A stretch of 42,997 nt of DNA from Armatimonadota bacterium. GTDB lineage: Bacteria; Armatimonadota; UBA5829; DTLH01. Of the stretch, positions 23,168 through 31,513 are shown piece by piece; position 1 is the stretch's first letter, and every line of letters starts with the position of its first letter. The translations under genes were made by a program, and so were the position numbers. The DNA lies in contig JACPPP010000211.1 in assembly GCA_016190935.1 (NCBI GenBank), forward strand, positions 1 through 42,997, given 5' to 3'. Under the pieces are notes generated by a model, which ran no database searches, had not been told where the DNA came from, and saw nothing but the letters and a program-made list of their open reading frames with translations.

Positions 23168-23624
23168 TTACCTCAGCCGCTTCAGTGCCACCAACGGCAG
23201 CAGCCGCTCGACGTCCTCCTTTTTTCCTATTTCTGTGCCATCGCTCATAGCAGTGGACGCGCCTGCCCATTGAGATAACCGCTATCTCGATCCCAAGCCG
23301 CACGAGTTCCTCCGCGGCATCTGCAACTTCTTCAACGGAAGATAGCTCTGCACTACAAAGTCACCGGGCTTCGTCCAGATTCGGCTTTATCATCATCGGA
23401 CAGGCAGGCATTCCCAGCTTGAGCGGTTCGCCGTCAGCATCAAGGATCGCGCGCGTCCCCACGGCCTGGGCTATTTCTATAAGCTCGCGATAGACCTCCG
23501 TATTGACTCCCTCTCCGCCTGCGTCGAGTTCCGTCCTATCGATCCGGTTGGTATCACCGAGGACGATACTCTTGACGTAGATGGTCTTGTCGAGGGTCGG
23601 GTTAAGCGTAACGGTGGTGATCAT
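23168..23624 (-). pseudogene. Scrambled 1-phosphofructokinase (PfkB family) remnant
   Basis: 1-phosphofructokinase makes fructose 1,6-bisphosphate. Here only pieces remain. The N-terminus is MITTVTLNPTLDKTIYVKSI to DAGGEGVN. It joins directly to what is normally the middle (RELIEIAQAVGTRAILDADG, MIKPNLDEA), and about 110 residues are missing between them. After a stop the next frame gives ELSSVEEVADAAEELVRLGI. A final piece in yet another frame gives DGTEIGKKEDVERLLPLVAL followed by KRLR and a stop at 23168. The catalytic GAGD segment is absent. The track ORF (23361-23624) is only the first part. It sits downstream of the aldolase gene, a sensible former operon. It cannot be functional as read. 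Confidence 0.85.
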
Positions 23625-23846
23625 ATGAGCGATGAGCTACGAGTTATGAGTTGTGAGTTGTGAGTTGTGAGTAACCATGTCATCCTGGGCAGTATATACT
23701 TGTCATCCTGTGCGTTGCGTTGGATCTACTCTCGGTTGCAGATCTCCTGCCACTTGAGGACAGATTCTTCGCTGTGCTCAGAATGACAGGACTTTTTGAC
23801 TTTTGGCTTTGGACTTTTGACTTTGCACTTGTCACTTGTCACTTCA
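23623..23846. repeat. Heptamer arrays flanking a dispersed palindrome
   Basis: Words ending in GAG (TTATGAG, TTGTGAG) run from 23623, overlapping the start codon of the kinase remnant. Between 23698 and 23790 lies an imperfect palindrome (TGTCATCCTG ... CTCAGAATGACA). From 23791 a second array of CTTTTGA/CTTGTCA-type words runs to 23846, 12 nt before the aldolase stop codon. Confidence 0.75.
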
Positions 23847-23858
23847 TGCACAATGACT

Positions 23859-24815
23859 CTACTCGTGGTATTTGATCTCGCTTGCCTGAATTCCGGAGAC
23901 GGCGCCGTTTTTTGCGGCCTTGCCGTTCGATCCGAAAAGCCTTATATAGTAGCGCACGACTTCTTTTACGGCATTCTTGCCGGGAAGCAGTACCTTGCGC
24001 ATATCCTTCTCGTTCGGTCGCTCGGCGAAAGCTTCCTTCATGCCGCGCAGGAAGGCCATGCTCAGTTCTGTAGCCACATTGATCTTGGAGACTCCATGCT
24101 TGATGGCATCTTCAATAGTGCCTTCGTGGTTAGCCAGTTTTACCTGTTTTGCTGAGGCGTCCTCGCGCGTACAGAGAACTCCAGAGGCCCCATGCAGCAC
24201 AATCGGCACGCCTGTCCGGCGGCGGATGTCATCAAGCCGCTCGATGTTGAGAGGCTGGATGCTCTCCTTCATACCGTGAACACTGCCTATAGCAGCAGCC
24301 AGAGAGTCGCATTCGGTCCCTTCGATGAATTTCTCGGCCTGCTCCGGGTCGGCCATCAGGTCTTCGACCTGCTCAGGCGTCAGGTTGTCCTCGATCTTCG
24401 GAATCTTGCCAAGCTCGGCCTCGACAGGGATACCTATTGAGTGGGCAATCTCCGTGATCTTACGGGTGGTCTTGATGTTGTCATCGAGCCGGAGGGCTGA
24501 ACCATCGAACATAAGGCTGGTGAACCCCGCCCGCAGGCACCTTACGTTCTGGAGAAAGTCGGTGCCATGGTCAAGATGGAGCACTACCGGGACAGTCGCA
24601 AGTTCAGCCGCTGTCTTAACGAGCATACTGGCAAACTCCAGGCCGGCGTAGGCTATCGCTCCCTGGCTGACCTGCAGGATGACCGGGGACTGCTCTTCCT
24701 CGGCTGTTTCGATGACCGCTTGAACGCACTCCATGTTGTTGGCATTGAACGCCCCGATGGCGAAACCCTCCGCCTGGGCCCGCTGCAGCAACTCTTTGCT
24801 GGTCACTAATGGCAT
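23859..24815 (-). CDS. fba: Class II fructose/tagatose-bisphosphate aldolase
   Basis: This zinc enzyme reversibly splits fructose 1,6-bisphosphate (or tagatose 1,6-bisphosphate) into dihydroxyacetone phosphate and glyceraldehyde 3-phosphate. The 318-residue length is typical. Zinc and catalytic residues are visible in LHLDHG (His80, Asp82, His83), EAELG (Glu132/Glu134), GSVHG (His180) and LHGASG (His208). The phosphate loop KINVATEL resembles the KbaY/GatY branch more than the NIDTD of classical Fba, so tagatose specificity is possible. The following 1-phosphofructokinase is a pseudogene. A terminator separates this gene from hpf upstream. Confidence 0.9.
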   Translation of the reverse strand: MPLVTSKELLQRAQAEGFAIGAFNANNMECVQAVIETAEEEQSPVILQVSQGAIAYAGLEFASMLVKTAAELATVPVVLHLDHGTDFLQNVRCLRAGFTSLMFDGSALRLDDNIKTTRKITEIAHSIGIPVEAELGKIPKIEDNLTPEQVEDLMADPEQAEKFIEGTECDSLAAAIGSVHGMKESIQPLNIERLDDIRRRTGVPIVLHGASGVLCTREDASAKQVKLANHEGTIEDAIKHGVSKINVATELSMAFLRGMKEAFAERPNEKDMRKVLLPGKNAVKEVVRYYIRLFGSNGKAAKNGAVSGIQASEIKYHE

Positions 24816-24875
24816 AACTGCTGTGTCACGCGGGTCCGCACCGCGCTGCCTCCTTGTACTTACGTTATGTTATAA

Positions 24876-24896
24876 GCGGCGGGAATAACCCGCCGC
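24876..24896 (-). terminator. Terminator after hpf
   Basis: An 8-bp GC-only stem, GCGGCGGG/CCCGCCGC, with a TTATT loop sits 6 nt past the hpf stop codon and is followed by CTTATAA on the minus strand. Confidence 0.6.
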
Positions 24897-24901
24897 CAGT
24901 C

Positions 24902-25471
24902 TTAAGCCTCCGGTTCTATCAGGCCGTAGTTTCCGTCTTTGCGACGATACACTACGTTCACGGCCTCCGTGTCCTGATTGAGGAACACGAAGAAGTCGTG
25001 ATGAAGCAGTTCCATCTGGTTTGCCGCTTCCTCGGGCGCCATAGGCTTGATCGGGAACCGTTTTGTTCTTACTATCTCAGGCGCCAACTCCTCTTCGGCT
25101 GCTAATTCGGGCGACTCAACCCCAGCAACCTCTGCCAGCATCTGCTCACGCTGAGCCTGCCGCTCTCTCGGGCCTTCCTCAGCAGCTCTACCGTAGTGCT
25201 TGCCTTTGAACTTCTTTACTCGCCTCTCAAGCTTATCAACCACTTGATCAATAGAGGCGTACATATCATCGGTGCGCTCCTCTCCACGCAGGAGCACCCC
25301 ATCCCCCTCGAGCATGACCTCAACAATGTGCCAGTTCCTCTGAACGCTCTGAGTGACCTGCGCTTCCTTTATCTCCCCGAAGTACTTCTCCAGCTTCTGG
25401 ATTTTCTTTTCCGCGTAACGCTTAAGCGCGTCCGTCACTTCCACGTTCTTGCCCTTAACAGTTATGAGCAT
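24902..25471 (-). CDS. hpf: Ribosome hibernation promoting factor, long form
   Basis: Hpf binds the 30S decoding region in stationary phase, and the long form dimerises 70S ribosomes into 100S particles. The N-terminal S30AE/RaiA domain (about 1-100) begins MLITVKGKNVEVTDALKRYA and contains HIVEVML and DMYASIDQVVDKLE. A charged linker of about 35 residues follows. The C-terminal dimerisation domain (about 135-189) carries RTKRFPIKPM, EEAANQMELLHHDFFVFLN and VVYRRKDGNYGLIEP. AAAGGAG precedes the ATG, and a promoter (TTGACA-N18-TAAACT) lies 50 nt upstream. It is a single-gene unit. Confidence 0.95.
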   Translation of the reverse strand: MLITVKGKNVEVTDALKRYAEKKIQKLEKYFGEIKEAQVTQSVQRNWHIVEVMLEGDGVLLRGEERTDDMYASIDQVVDKLERRVKKFKGKHYGRAAEEGPRERQAQREQMLAEVAGVESPELAAEEELAPEIVRTKRFPIKPMAPEEAANQMELLHHDFFVFLNQDTEAVNVVYRRKDGNYGLIEPEA

Positions 25472-25528
25472 TAAGAGTGGAAACTCCTTTCGACGTTCTG
25501 CCGCGGGTCCGCTGACCCAAACGTTAAG

Positions 25529-25558
25529 AGTTTAGCACGGGGATGGAGGGAATGTCAA
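25529..25558 (-). promoter_or_regulatory. Promoter of hpf
   Basis: TTGACA and TAAACT with an 18-nt spacer on the minus strand give a leader of about 50 nt before hpf. Confidence 0.6.
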
Positions 25559-25595
25559 TGTCATGAAAGACAGACGGATCAAGTTGGGGGTAAGG

Positions 25596-25677
25596 GATTT
25601 CAGATTTCAGATTGCAGATTGTAGATTGAACCGGAGGGATTTCAATCTGAAATCTAAAATCTCAAATCTGAAATCCC
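25596..25677. repeat. Inverted GATTTCA/AATCTGA heptamer arrays
   Basis: Five words (GATTTCA, GATTTCA, GATTGCA, GATTGTA, GATTGAA) are followed after a short spacer by complementary words (CTGAAAT, CTAAAAT, CTCAAAT). The result is a hairpin-forming array that ends 11 nt from the ribonuclease G stop codon. Confidence 0.85.
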
Positions 25678-25688
25678 TCCAGTGAAAC

Positions 25689-27386
25689 TCACGATTTCGT
25701 TCCACCTACGACTTCTCCAAGCGCATACGAACGCTTGACGTCCATAAGCTTCGCTTTCACTCGCTGCCCGACGTATTTTCCACCGTTTGAGAGGTCTATC
25801 AGGTATCCGTCAAGCCACGCCGTAGACCTCGGCAGCAGAGAGAACGGGTTGCGGACTACGTGGCATTCTACGAGTTCGGCAGGTTTGTAAGGCAGCATCT
25901 GCCGCTCTATCTCCTGGAGGTTTCCAGGCACGATCTCATACTTTTCAATATGCAAATCTTCGTTTGCCCTGATGTAGACCGCTCTGCGGAGCCGCCTTTC
26001 TATCTCGTCAATGGTCTCTCCCATAGGCCCGACCAGGTGAATGGCCACCTCCGGATGCACGCTGACCACGAAAGCTTCCTCGTCTGTTTCAGACATGAGC
26101 TTCTTAAGCTCGCGTTCGACTTCAATCGAGATAGTCTCCGGGGATTCTATCCTCCCGCGGCCCTGGCAGTAGGGACAAGGCTCCGTCAGCGCCTCAGAGA
26201 TCGTCTCGCCGGTCCGCTTTCTTGTCATCTCTATCAGCCCGAGCGGGCTGATGTGTGAGATCTTGGTCCTCGACCGGTCTTTTCTGAGCGTTTTCTCCAG
26301 GGCCGATACCACGTGCTGCCTGTCCTTCGGGTTCACCATATCGATAAAGTCGATGATGATGATGCCTCCGATATCGCGCAGCCTGAGCTGCCTTGCGATC
26401 TCGGTCACAGCTTCAAGGTTCGTCTTGAGTATCGTGTCCGAGAGACTGGTAGTGCCTATATACTTGCCCGTGTTGACATCAATCGTGGTGAGCGCCTCTG
26501 TCTCGTCTATCGTAAGATGCCCGCCGGATTTCAGCCACACCTTTCGTCTCAGAAGACGCTCGATCTCTGTTTCCAGCGCGAACCTCTCGAATACGGGCTC
26601 CGACTCTTCATAAAGCTGGATTCGAGACTTCATCTTCGGCGAGAGCAGTTCGATCAGCTCGGTAGCCTTTTCGTAGTCCACCGACGAGTCGATCAGCATC
26701 TTCGTCACATCCGATCCGAAGACGTCCCTGATGGTCTTGTAAATCAGCGACAGGTCCTGGTGGACCAACCCCGGCGCTCTTATCTTCCGCGCTTTCTCCT
26801 GGATCTGGTTCCACATTCTAAGCAGGAACTCAAGGTCCTGCCTCAGATCACCTTCGCTCTTGCCCTCGGCCTCCGTCCGGACTATCAGTCCGAACCCGAG
26901 CGGCTTCATGTTGTCGGCGATCCTTTTCAGCCTATCGCGCTCGCTGCCTTCTTCTACCTTTCTTGAAATGCCGATGTTATCGGCATCCGGCATCAGCACA
27001 AGGTAGCGTCCGGGCAGAGAGATTCTGGTCGATACCCTTGAGCCCTTTGTCCCACGCGGCCCTTTTATTACCTGGACAAGCAGTTCCTGGCCTGCCTTGA
27101 TGAGGTCTCTTATCCGCACCTGCCTGCCCTCTCTTCGCGCGGAAGGCAGCTCGTCGTCGGCCTCGGGCAGAACGTCCGCGACATAAAGAAACGCGTTTCG
27201 CTCCAGACCTATGTCCACAAACGCCGCATCCATACCGGGAAGAACGTTGGAAACTTTACACTTGTAAATACTTCCGACTACGCGCTCGGCTCGCTCGATA
27301 TGCAATTCGACGAGCTTTCCTGCCTCTATCAGCGCGACCCGGGTCTCCCTGGTATCGACGTTTACTATTATTTCTTTCGACAACAA
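25689..27386 (-). CDS. rng: Ribonuclease G/E (CafA-type)
   Basis: This 5'-monophosphate-dependent endoribonuclease matures rRNA and turns over mRNA. The 565-residue length fits the catalytic half of RNase E/G. An S1 domain lies at about 35-120 (VGSIYKCKVSNVLPGMDAAF). The metal-binding aspartates fall at Asp303 (TIDVNTG) and Asp346 (IIIIDFID), and the zinc-link CPYC at Cys404/Cys407. All four numbers coincide with E. coli RNase E. The start is a TTG (27386, or the next codon, also TTG), with AAAGGAGG six nt upstream. It follows the radical SAM gene in the same orientation, a pairing seen in many bacteria, but a 386-nt repeat-filled gap separates them. Confidence 0.95.
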   Translation of the reverse strand: MLSKEIIVNVDTRETRVALIEAGKLVELHIERAERVVGSIYKCKVSNVLPGMDAAFVDIGLERNAFLYVADVLPEADDELPSARREGRQVRIRDLIKAGQELLVQVIKGPRGTKGSRVSTRISLPGRYLVLMPDADNIGISRKVEEGSERDRLKRIADNMKPLGFGLIVRTEAEGKSEGDLRQDLEFLLRMWNQIQEKARKIRAPGLVHQDLSLIYKTIRDVFGSDVTKMLIDSSVDYEKATELIELLSPKMKSRIQLYEESEPVFERFALETEIERLLRRKVWLKSGGHLTIDETEALTTIDVNTGKYIGTTSLSDTILKTNLEAVTEIARQLRLRDIGGIIIIDFIDMVNPKDRQHVVSALEKTLRKDRSRTKISHISPLGLIEMTRKRTGETISEALTEPCPYCQGRGRIESPETISIEVERELKKLMSETDEEAFVVSVHPEVAIHLVGPMGETIDEIERRLRRAVYIRANEDLHIEKYEIVPGNLQEIERQMLPYKPAELVECHVVRNPFSLLPRSTAWLDGYLIDLSNGGKYVGQRVKAKLMDVKRSYALGEVVGGTKS

Positions 27387-27772
27387 CTATCACCTCCTTT
27401 CTTGTCTGTTTTTCATTGCAAAATGCTCCTTAAAAAGCTGTCAGCCGTCAGCTATCAGCAATCAGCCTCCGGCGGGGGCCGGGTGTCAGGGGCCAGGTGC
27501 TGGAGGGATTGCAGATTGAAGTCTTTACGATGGGTGGCTATCTACGAATCGCCGCCTATCATGTTTTTTGGTATTGCCCGTATAAAGCATAGTGGCTCCA
27601 GGTTCGGTTGTTTTGCCTCCAGAACCGCGGAGACGCGGAAGGCAATCGAGCCAAGGAAGGTTGGAATTCCGCGTCTCCATCGCTTCCCCGCTTCCCCGGT
27701 TCTGGTATCACGCGTTATCCGAGCAACACTTATTCCTTCAATCTAAAATCTGCAATCTAAAATCTAAAATCT
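27387..27772. repeat. Repeat-filled gap between radical SAM and ribonuclease G genes
   Basis: No gene is visible in these 386 bases. At 27438-27521 twelve consecutive 7-nt words run in one register: CTGTCAG, CCGTCAG, CTATCAG, CAATCAG, then CGGGGGC/CAGGGGC types, then ATTGCAG, ATTGAAG. At about 27613-27706 there is an inverted pair (CAGAACCGCGGAGACGCGGAA against TTCCGCGTCTCC and CGGTTCTGG). At 27740-27774 five AATCTAA-type words run into the radical SAM stop codon. Confidence 0.8.
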
Positions 27773-30328
27773 CTAGTACACCTTCACCCTATGAGCAAAA
27801 CGCAGCTCAAGACCGGGAGCAGTACACCTCAGCGCATCAACAAGTTCGCTCGGCCTCACGTTTGCGAGGCGGGCCCTGATGAGCGGCGCTTCGTCCTCCT
27901 GATCCGCTCTGAAGAGCGTTTCCACAGACTCTATACCGGGCCGGATGTCTATGCTCTTGCTGCCGTTCTCCTTCTTCCTTTCGACCACAACAGTGGCTTT
28001 CGAAAGCAGTTCGCGAGCGGCCGTATGTAGGTCGCTTTCCGACGTGCCGCATACACCTATCAGATACTCGCTTCCGCGGATATCGGGCGATCTCCGCCCA
28101 TCCACCTCCTCCGCCGCCCTGATAACAAGTCCGTCCGGCAGAGCGGAGTTAAGCGCGCGTACGAGTTCATCTGTGTCCACCCTGCTGTTAAGCTCTATAG
28201 TCATCGGCTCGGCTTCGCCAGTCGTGCCCACCGAAAGCTGGCTGTAGAACGACATTCGAGGTCTGGGATTAAACCCTTCGGAGTAGGCCACCGGGAGGCG
28301 GGACCTTCGCACAGCCCGCTCGAATGTGCGGACCACGTCCATGTGGGAGAGCCATCTCAGGCTGCGGTCCTTTGCGTATCTCAGCCGGTACCACACTCTT
28401 TCGACAGGGTGCGGACTATCTTCGACAGGAGCGGTTTTTCGCGCCTCCTCCACAGCTTCGCGGTCACCCTGGAACGTCTCTACCGGCTCTTGGAGGTTCA
28501 GCGGACAGGGATCATCAACTTTGCCAGCCAGGAACTCCTTTATTCCACAATTCAGACATGTGCCGTATCTACAGTCTATGTTCTCTTTTGACCTGTCTGC
28601 GAGCCTGTCCTGAATGGAAAGCCACCTTTTGGTCACACCGCAGTCGATGTGGTCCCACGGCAGCGGCTCGTCGTAACCGATTCTTCTATGCGCTATCGAA
28701 TCGGTGCCAACCTGCGTCTCCCGGAATGCCGCGCGCCATCTCTCGGCATCGAACTGATCGTCCCAACCGTCGAATTTAGCGCCAATCTCCCAGGCGCGCA
28801 GGATCGCTGGACCGATCTCCCGGCCCGCTCGTGCCAGCACCGCCTCAAGCTCGCTCATCTCGGTATCGTGCCACGAGAGCGACACCGCCCGCCCACGCAG
28901 GCGAGTCTTAAGCAGACCGATCTTCCTATCAAGCTCATCTATCCTGTCCTGCGCCCTCCACTGGAAGGGAGTGTGCGGCTTCGGGACGAAGGATGACACT
29001 CCCACGTTTATTTTGAGCGGCCTTTTCCGCGCCCTGGCAAGCTCCAGCACCTTGTGCACCAGGCCGGCTATGGCGATCACGTCCTCATCGGTCTCAGTGG
29101 GCAGCCCAATCACAAAGTAGAGCTTGATCTTCCTCCACCCGCATCTGAGCGCCTCGTCTACCGCTTCCAGCAGATCGCCCTCCGTCACATTCTTGTTTAT
29201 CGCATCCCGCAGCCGCTGAGTTCCAGCCTCCGGCGCGAACGTAAGCCCGGTCTTGCGGACCCGCTGGATCTCCGCTGCAAACTGCACGCAGCCGGCGTCC
29301 GCCCTGATCGATGGCAGCGAGACCCCAACCCTGTCGCCCTCGTGTTTCTGGACAAGATCGTGCACAAGCCGACCGATCTCCGAATAGTCGGCGCTCGATA
29401 GCGACATCAGGCCAACCTCGTCGTAGCCCGTGCTTGAGATTAAGGTCTCTGCCTGCTCCTCCAGTCTGGCCGGTGATCTCTCTCTCACAGGTCTCGTGAT
29501 CATCCCCGCCTGACAGAACCGACACGTCCTTGTGCATCCCCGCATAATCTCGACCGCTGCCCGGTCGTGTATTGTCTCAAGGAACGGCACTACGACACTG
29601 TCCGGATAGTCAGCCGTCTCAAAATCGGTGACTACGGTCCTGCTGACATTCTGCGGAATATCGTCCTCAACTGGTTCAAGAGTCTTGCCCGTAGATCGGT
29701 AGAACGAGGGAACATAGACCCCCTCTGTTCGCGCCAACGCCCGAAGCAGTTCTCTGCGGTCGGCTGTGTGGTCTTTATATACATCGACGATTCTGTGCAC
29801 TACCTCTTCGCCGTCTCCGATGACGAAGGCGTCGATGAACATAGCCATAGGCTCGGGGTTGACTGTGCAGTGGCCGCCGGCGATGACCAGCGGATGAGAT
29901 TCGTCTCGATTATCCGAGCGGATTGGGATTCCGGCGAGGTCGAGCATATTGATTACGTTGGTGTAGGTTAGCTCGTACGCGAGAGAAAAACCGATGATAT
30001 CGAAGTCCCGAACCGGTGCGAACGATTCGAGCGCGTACAAAGGAATACGCGCCACCCGCAACTCGTTTTCCATATCCGCGGCTGGCGCAAAGACACGTTC
30101 CGCCGCCGTATCGTCCCGGCGGTTTAGAGTGTGGTAGAGGATCTTTAGCCCGAGGTTGGACATTCCGACTTCGTACACGTCCGGGAAGGCAAGAGCAAAA
30201 AGAACATCCACCATAGAGCGGTCCTTTTTGACCTCGCCGAGTTCCCCGCCCGTGTAGCGCGCCGGTTTGCTCACCCTCGGCAGGATACTCTCCACCTGGT
30301 CTCGTATCCCGGTGAGCCGGAAATCCAA
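27773..30328 (-). CDS. Radical SAM protein fused to DUF2344 (TIGR03960/TIGR03936 type)
   Basis: The 851-residue protein has an N-terminal B12-binding-like region (about 40-200). The radical SAM core at about 255-490 has the iron-sulfur motif CTRTCRFC (Cys265, 269, 272). A cysteine-containing segment follows (CRYGTCLNCGI). The C-terminal DUF2344 domain starts at about 660 (YRLRYAKDRSLRWLSHMDVV, SEGFNPRPRMSFY). Members are often encoded next to ribonuclease G and ribosomal protein genes, but their reaction is not established. An RNA or ribosomal substrate is only a contextual guess. The start is a TTG with GAGGAAG about 10 nt upstream. The stop codon lies partly in a heptamer array. Confidence 0.9.
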   Translation of the reverse strand: MDFRLTGIRDQVESILPRVSKPARYTGGELGEVKKDRSMVDVLFALAFPDVYEVGMSNLGLKILYHTLNRRDDTAAERVFAPAADMENELRVARIPLYALESFAPVRDFDIIGFSLAYELTYTNVINMLDLAGIPIRSDNRDESHPLVIAGGHCTVNPEPMAMFIDAFVIGDGEEVVHRIVDVYKDHTADRRELLRALARTEGVYVPSFYRSTGKTLEPVEDDIPQNVSRTVVTDFETADYPDSVVVPFLETIHDRAAVEIMRGCTRTCRFCQAGMITRPVRERSPARLEEQAETLISSTGYDEVGLMSLSSADYSEIGRLVHDLVQKHEGDRVGVSLPSIRADAGCVQFAAEIQRVRKTGLTFAPEAGTQRLRDAINKNVTEGDLLEAVDEALRCGWRKIKLYFVIGLPTETDEDVIAIAGLVHKVLELARARKRPLKINVGVSSFVPKPHTPFQWRAQDRIDELDRKIGLLKTRLRGRAVSLSWHDTEMSELEAVLARAGREIGPAILRAWEIGAKFDGWDDQFDAERWRAAFRETQVGTDSIAHRRIGYDEPLPWDHIDCGVTKRWLSIQDRLADRSKENIDCRYGTCLNCGIKEFLAGKVDDPCPLNLQEPVETFQGDREAVEEARKTAPVEDSPHPVERVWYRLRYAKDRSLRWLSHMDVVRTFERAVRRSRLPVAYSEGFNPRPRMSFYSQLSVGTTGEAEPMTIELNSRVDTDELVRALNSALPDGLVIRAAEEVDGRRSPDIRGSEYLIGVCGTSESDLHTAARELLSKATVVVERKKENGSKSIDIRPGIESVETLFRADQEDEAPLIRARLANVRPSELVDALRCTAPGLELRFAHRVKVY

Positions 30329-30359
30329 ATCTTTTTAACTTCCTCGGTCCGGGCTTTCT

Positions 30360-30587
30360 TCAGCCCGGCTCAATATACTTAACCTCGACGCAAACAATTT
30401 CCGCCGAGTTATAAAAATCTTTGTCCACTGTTATTATACCATCCGGCCCGGCATCGGTCAAATCAAAAAGGCAGGGAGGCAACAGGAGCATCGTTTTTAG
30501 CATATTCAAGGCATCCTGAGCCTGTCGAAGGGTGCCGACTACGAAGCGCCTCACCTTTCGTGCTTCGACATGCTCATCCTTCGACAA
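30360..30587 (-). pseudogene. Doubtful small ORF crossed by palindromic repeats
   Basis: The track shows 75 codons. The first third (TLRQAQDALN) is simply the translation of the CCTTCGACAAGCTCAGG repeat. The second part (DGIITVDKDFYNSAEIVCVE) has a more protein-like composition and could be the end of a small gene whose 5' half was replaced by the repeat. I recognise no family. Confidence 0.2.
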
Positions 30588-30595
30588 GCTCAGGA
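30514..30595. repeat. Inverted pair of CCTTCGACAAGCTCAGGA palindromes
   Basis: TCCTGAGCCTGTCGAAGG (30514-30531) and CCTTCGACAAGCTCAGGA (30578-30595) face each other across 46 nt. A third copy is at 40785-40801. Similar short palindromes are dispersed in many bacterial genomes. Confidence 0.75.
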
Positions 30596-30821
30596 TGGCT
30601 TAGAATGCGTTGCTAAAGTTAATCCGCCAACAAACGATGCTCCCGGTATTACCTCCCCCACCGCTGTCAATGTTTCCCCAGCAAACTTTTGCATTCTCCG
30701 CTCGCATTCTGACGACTCTCAGGATGCGCAAAGGTATAATGAGCGAGCCAAGCAGTCGCACAGGCGTGTGCGACAGAAAGAACGATCTGTCTGCCATCTG
30801 GCTTGGGCGGCATAACTCGTC

Positions 30822-31022
30822 CTAATCTCCCTCCTCGAAAATGAATACTTCGTCGATGCTGCTGTCAAGCGCCTTGGCTATGCGATAAGCCAGCAGAAGC
30901 GAAGGGTTGTATCTTCCACGCTCTAAGTGTAGTATGGTCTCGCGCCGCGCGCCCACACGCTTTGCGAGATCATCCTGCGTGATCCCATAACGCGCGCGAA
31001 GCTCAGGCATCCGCGTCTTCAT
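30822..31022 (-). CDS. XRE-family transcriptional regulator (small)
   Basis: The 66-residue protein is one helix-turn-helix domain. It has [20 protein letters not shown] then [20 protein letters not shown] and [17 protein letters not shown], close to the YgzD/YozG-type stand-alone XRE regulators. It probably binds its own promoter together with, or in response to, the membrane protein encoded just upstream. The GAGGAG of its ribosome-binding site lies inside the last codons of that gene and the gap is 4 nt, so translation is coupled. The pairing of a small XRE protein with a four-helix membrane protein is common in bacteria. Confidence 0.9.
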   Translation of the reverse strand: MKTRMPELRARYGITQDDLAKRVGARRETILHLERGRYNPSLLLAYRIAKALDSSIDEVFIFEEGD

Positions 31023-31026
31023 CCAT

Positions 31027-31377
31027 TCAAACTCCTCTATGCTCGTAGTATGCGTAGACGATCATGAGGCTGGTTACGTGAAGCCCGTAGGTGATGGCAA
31101 GCATTATGCCAAACATCTGAAGGAATTGTCCCGCCTCCCATTTCATCGCCTGACCGATTCCCGTTAACAGAAGTGTTGACACCAGCATGGCGAGAGTAAG
31201 CGTGTAGCCTACGGCAGCAGCACGTCCGAGATTATTCTCGGCGCGCTCATCAGCCCCGAATAATGGGGAGAATACCGAGAAGCCGAATAGCCCCCACAAC
31301 GCGTCAAAGTCGAACGCCCATCCGAGCAATCCCAGCGGTGCGAGCAAAGTCAGCCACTTTAGGTTGCGCAGTCTCAT
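31027..31377 (-). CDS. Four-helix membrane protein (DUF2178/DUF3796-like)
   Basis: The 116-residue protein has hydrophobic segments at about 8-25, 27-42, 56-75 and 85-108. The motif [20 protein letters not shown] resembles the conserved DER...R[AT]A segment of DUF2178-like proteins, which are regularly encoded with an XRE regulator. The ATG has GAGGAGG 8 nt upstream. A TTGACA-N16-TATATT promoter lies about 45 nt upstream, so this gene leads the two-gene operon. The function is unknown. It may sense membrane state or control the regulator's activity, which is an inference only. Confidence 0.75.
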   Translation of the reverse strand: MRLRNLKWLTLLAPLGLLGWAFDFDALWGLFGFSVFSPLFGADERAENNLGRAAAVGYTLTLAMLVSTLLLTGIGQAMKWEAGQFLQMFGIMLAITYGLHVTSLMIVYAYYEHRGV

Positions 31378-31420
31378 TGTAGATCCTCCTCTAGTTATCT
31401 ATTTCTAACTTTATATTATA

Positions 31421-31448
31421 AATATACCACATTACTAGCGTCTGTCAA
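31421..31448 (-). promoter_or_regulatory. Promoter of the membrane protein/XRE operon
   Basis: TTGACA and TATATT with a 16-nt spacer on the minus strand lie in an AT-rich region about 45 nt before the membrane protein gene. Confidence 0.65.
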
Positions 31449-31513
31449 GCGCATTGCGGCGATTTATGTGTCGCGGGAACGCCGGGTTGGGTTAAATGGA
31501 CGTTGACAATCGT

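Larger units (their letters stand above)
30329..30821. other. 493-bp gap with palindromic repeats and no convincing gene
   Basis: Just after the radical SAM gene's start there is a CCGGGCT...AGCCCGG hairpin (30348-30365). Copies of the CCTTCGACAAGCTCAGGA palindrome lie at 30514-30531 (inverted) and 30578-30595. On the minus strand a 47-codon frame, MPPKPDGRQIVLSVAHACAT..., opens about 10 nt after the XRE gene with AGGACGAG before it. It may be real but nothing supports it further. Confidence 0.5.

Noticed and set aside
26313-26966. 217-codon plus-strand ORF opposite ribonuclease G
   Set aside because: Shadow of a conserved enzyme whose catalytic residues fall in the minus-strand frame.
27300-27746. 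148-codon plus-strand ORF before ribonuclease G
   Set aside because: It runs through heptamer arrays and an inverted repeat, and no domain or ribosome-binding site is seen.
30600-30797. 65-codon minus-strand ORF starting MADRSFFLSH
   Set aside because: Several short frames overlap here with no consistent coding signal. I left it as part of the gap description.
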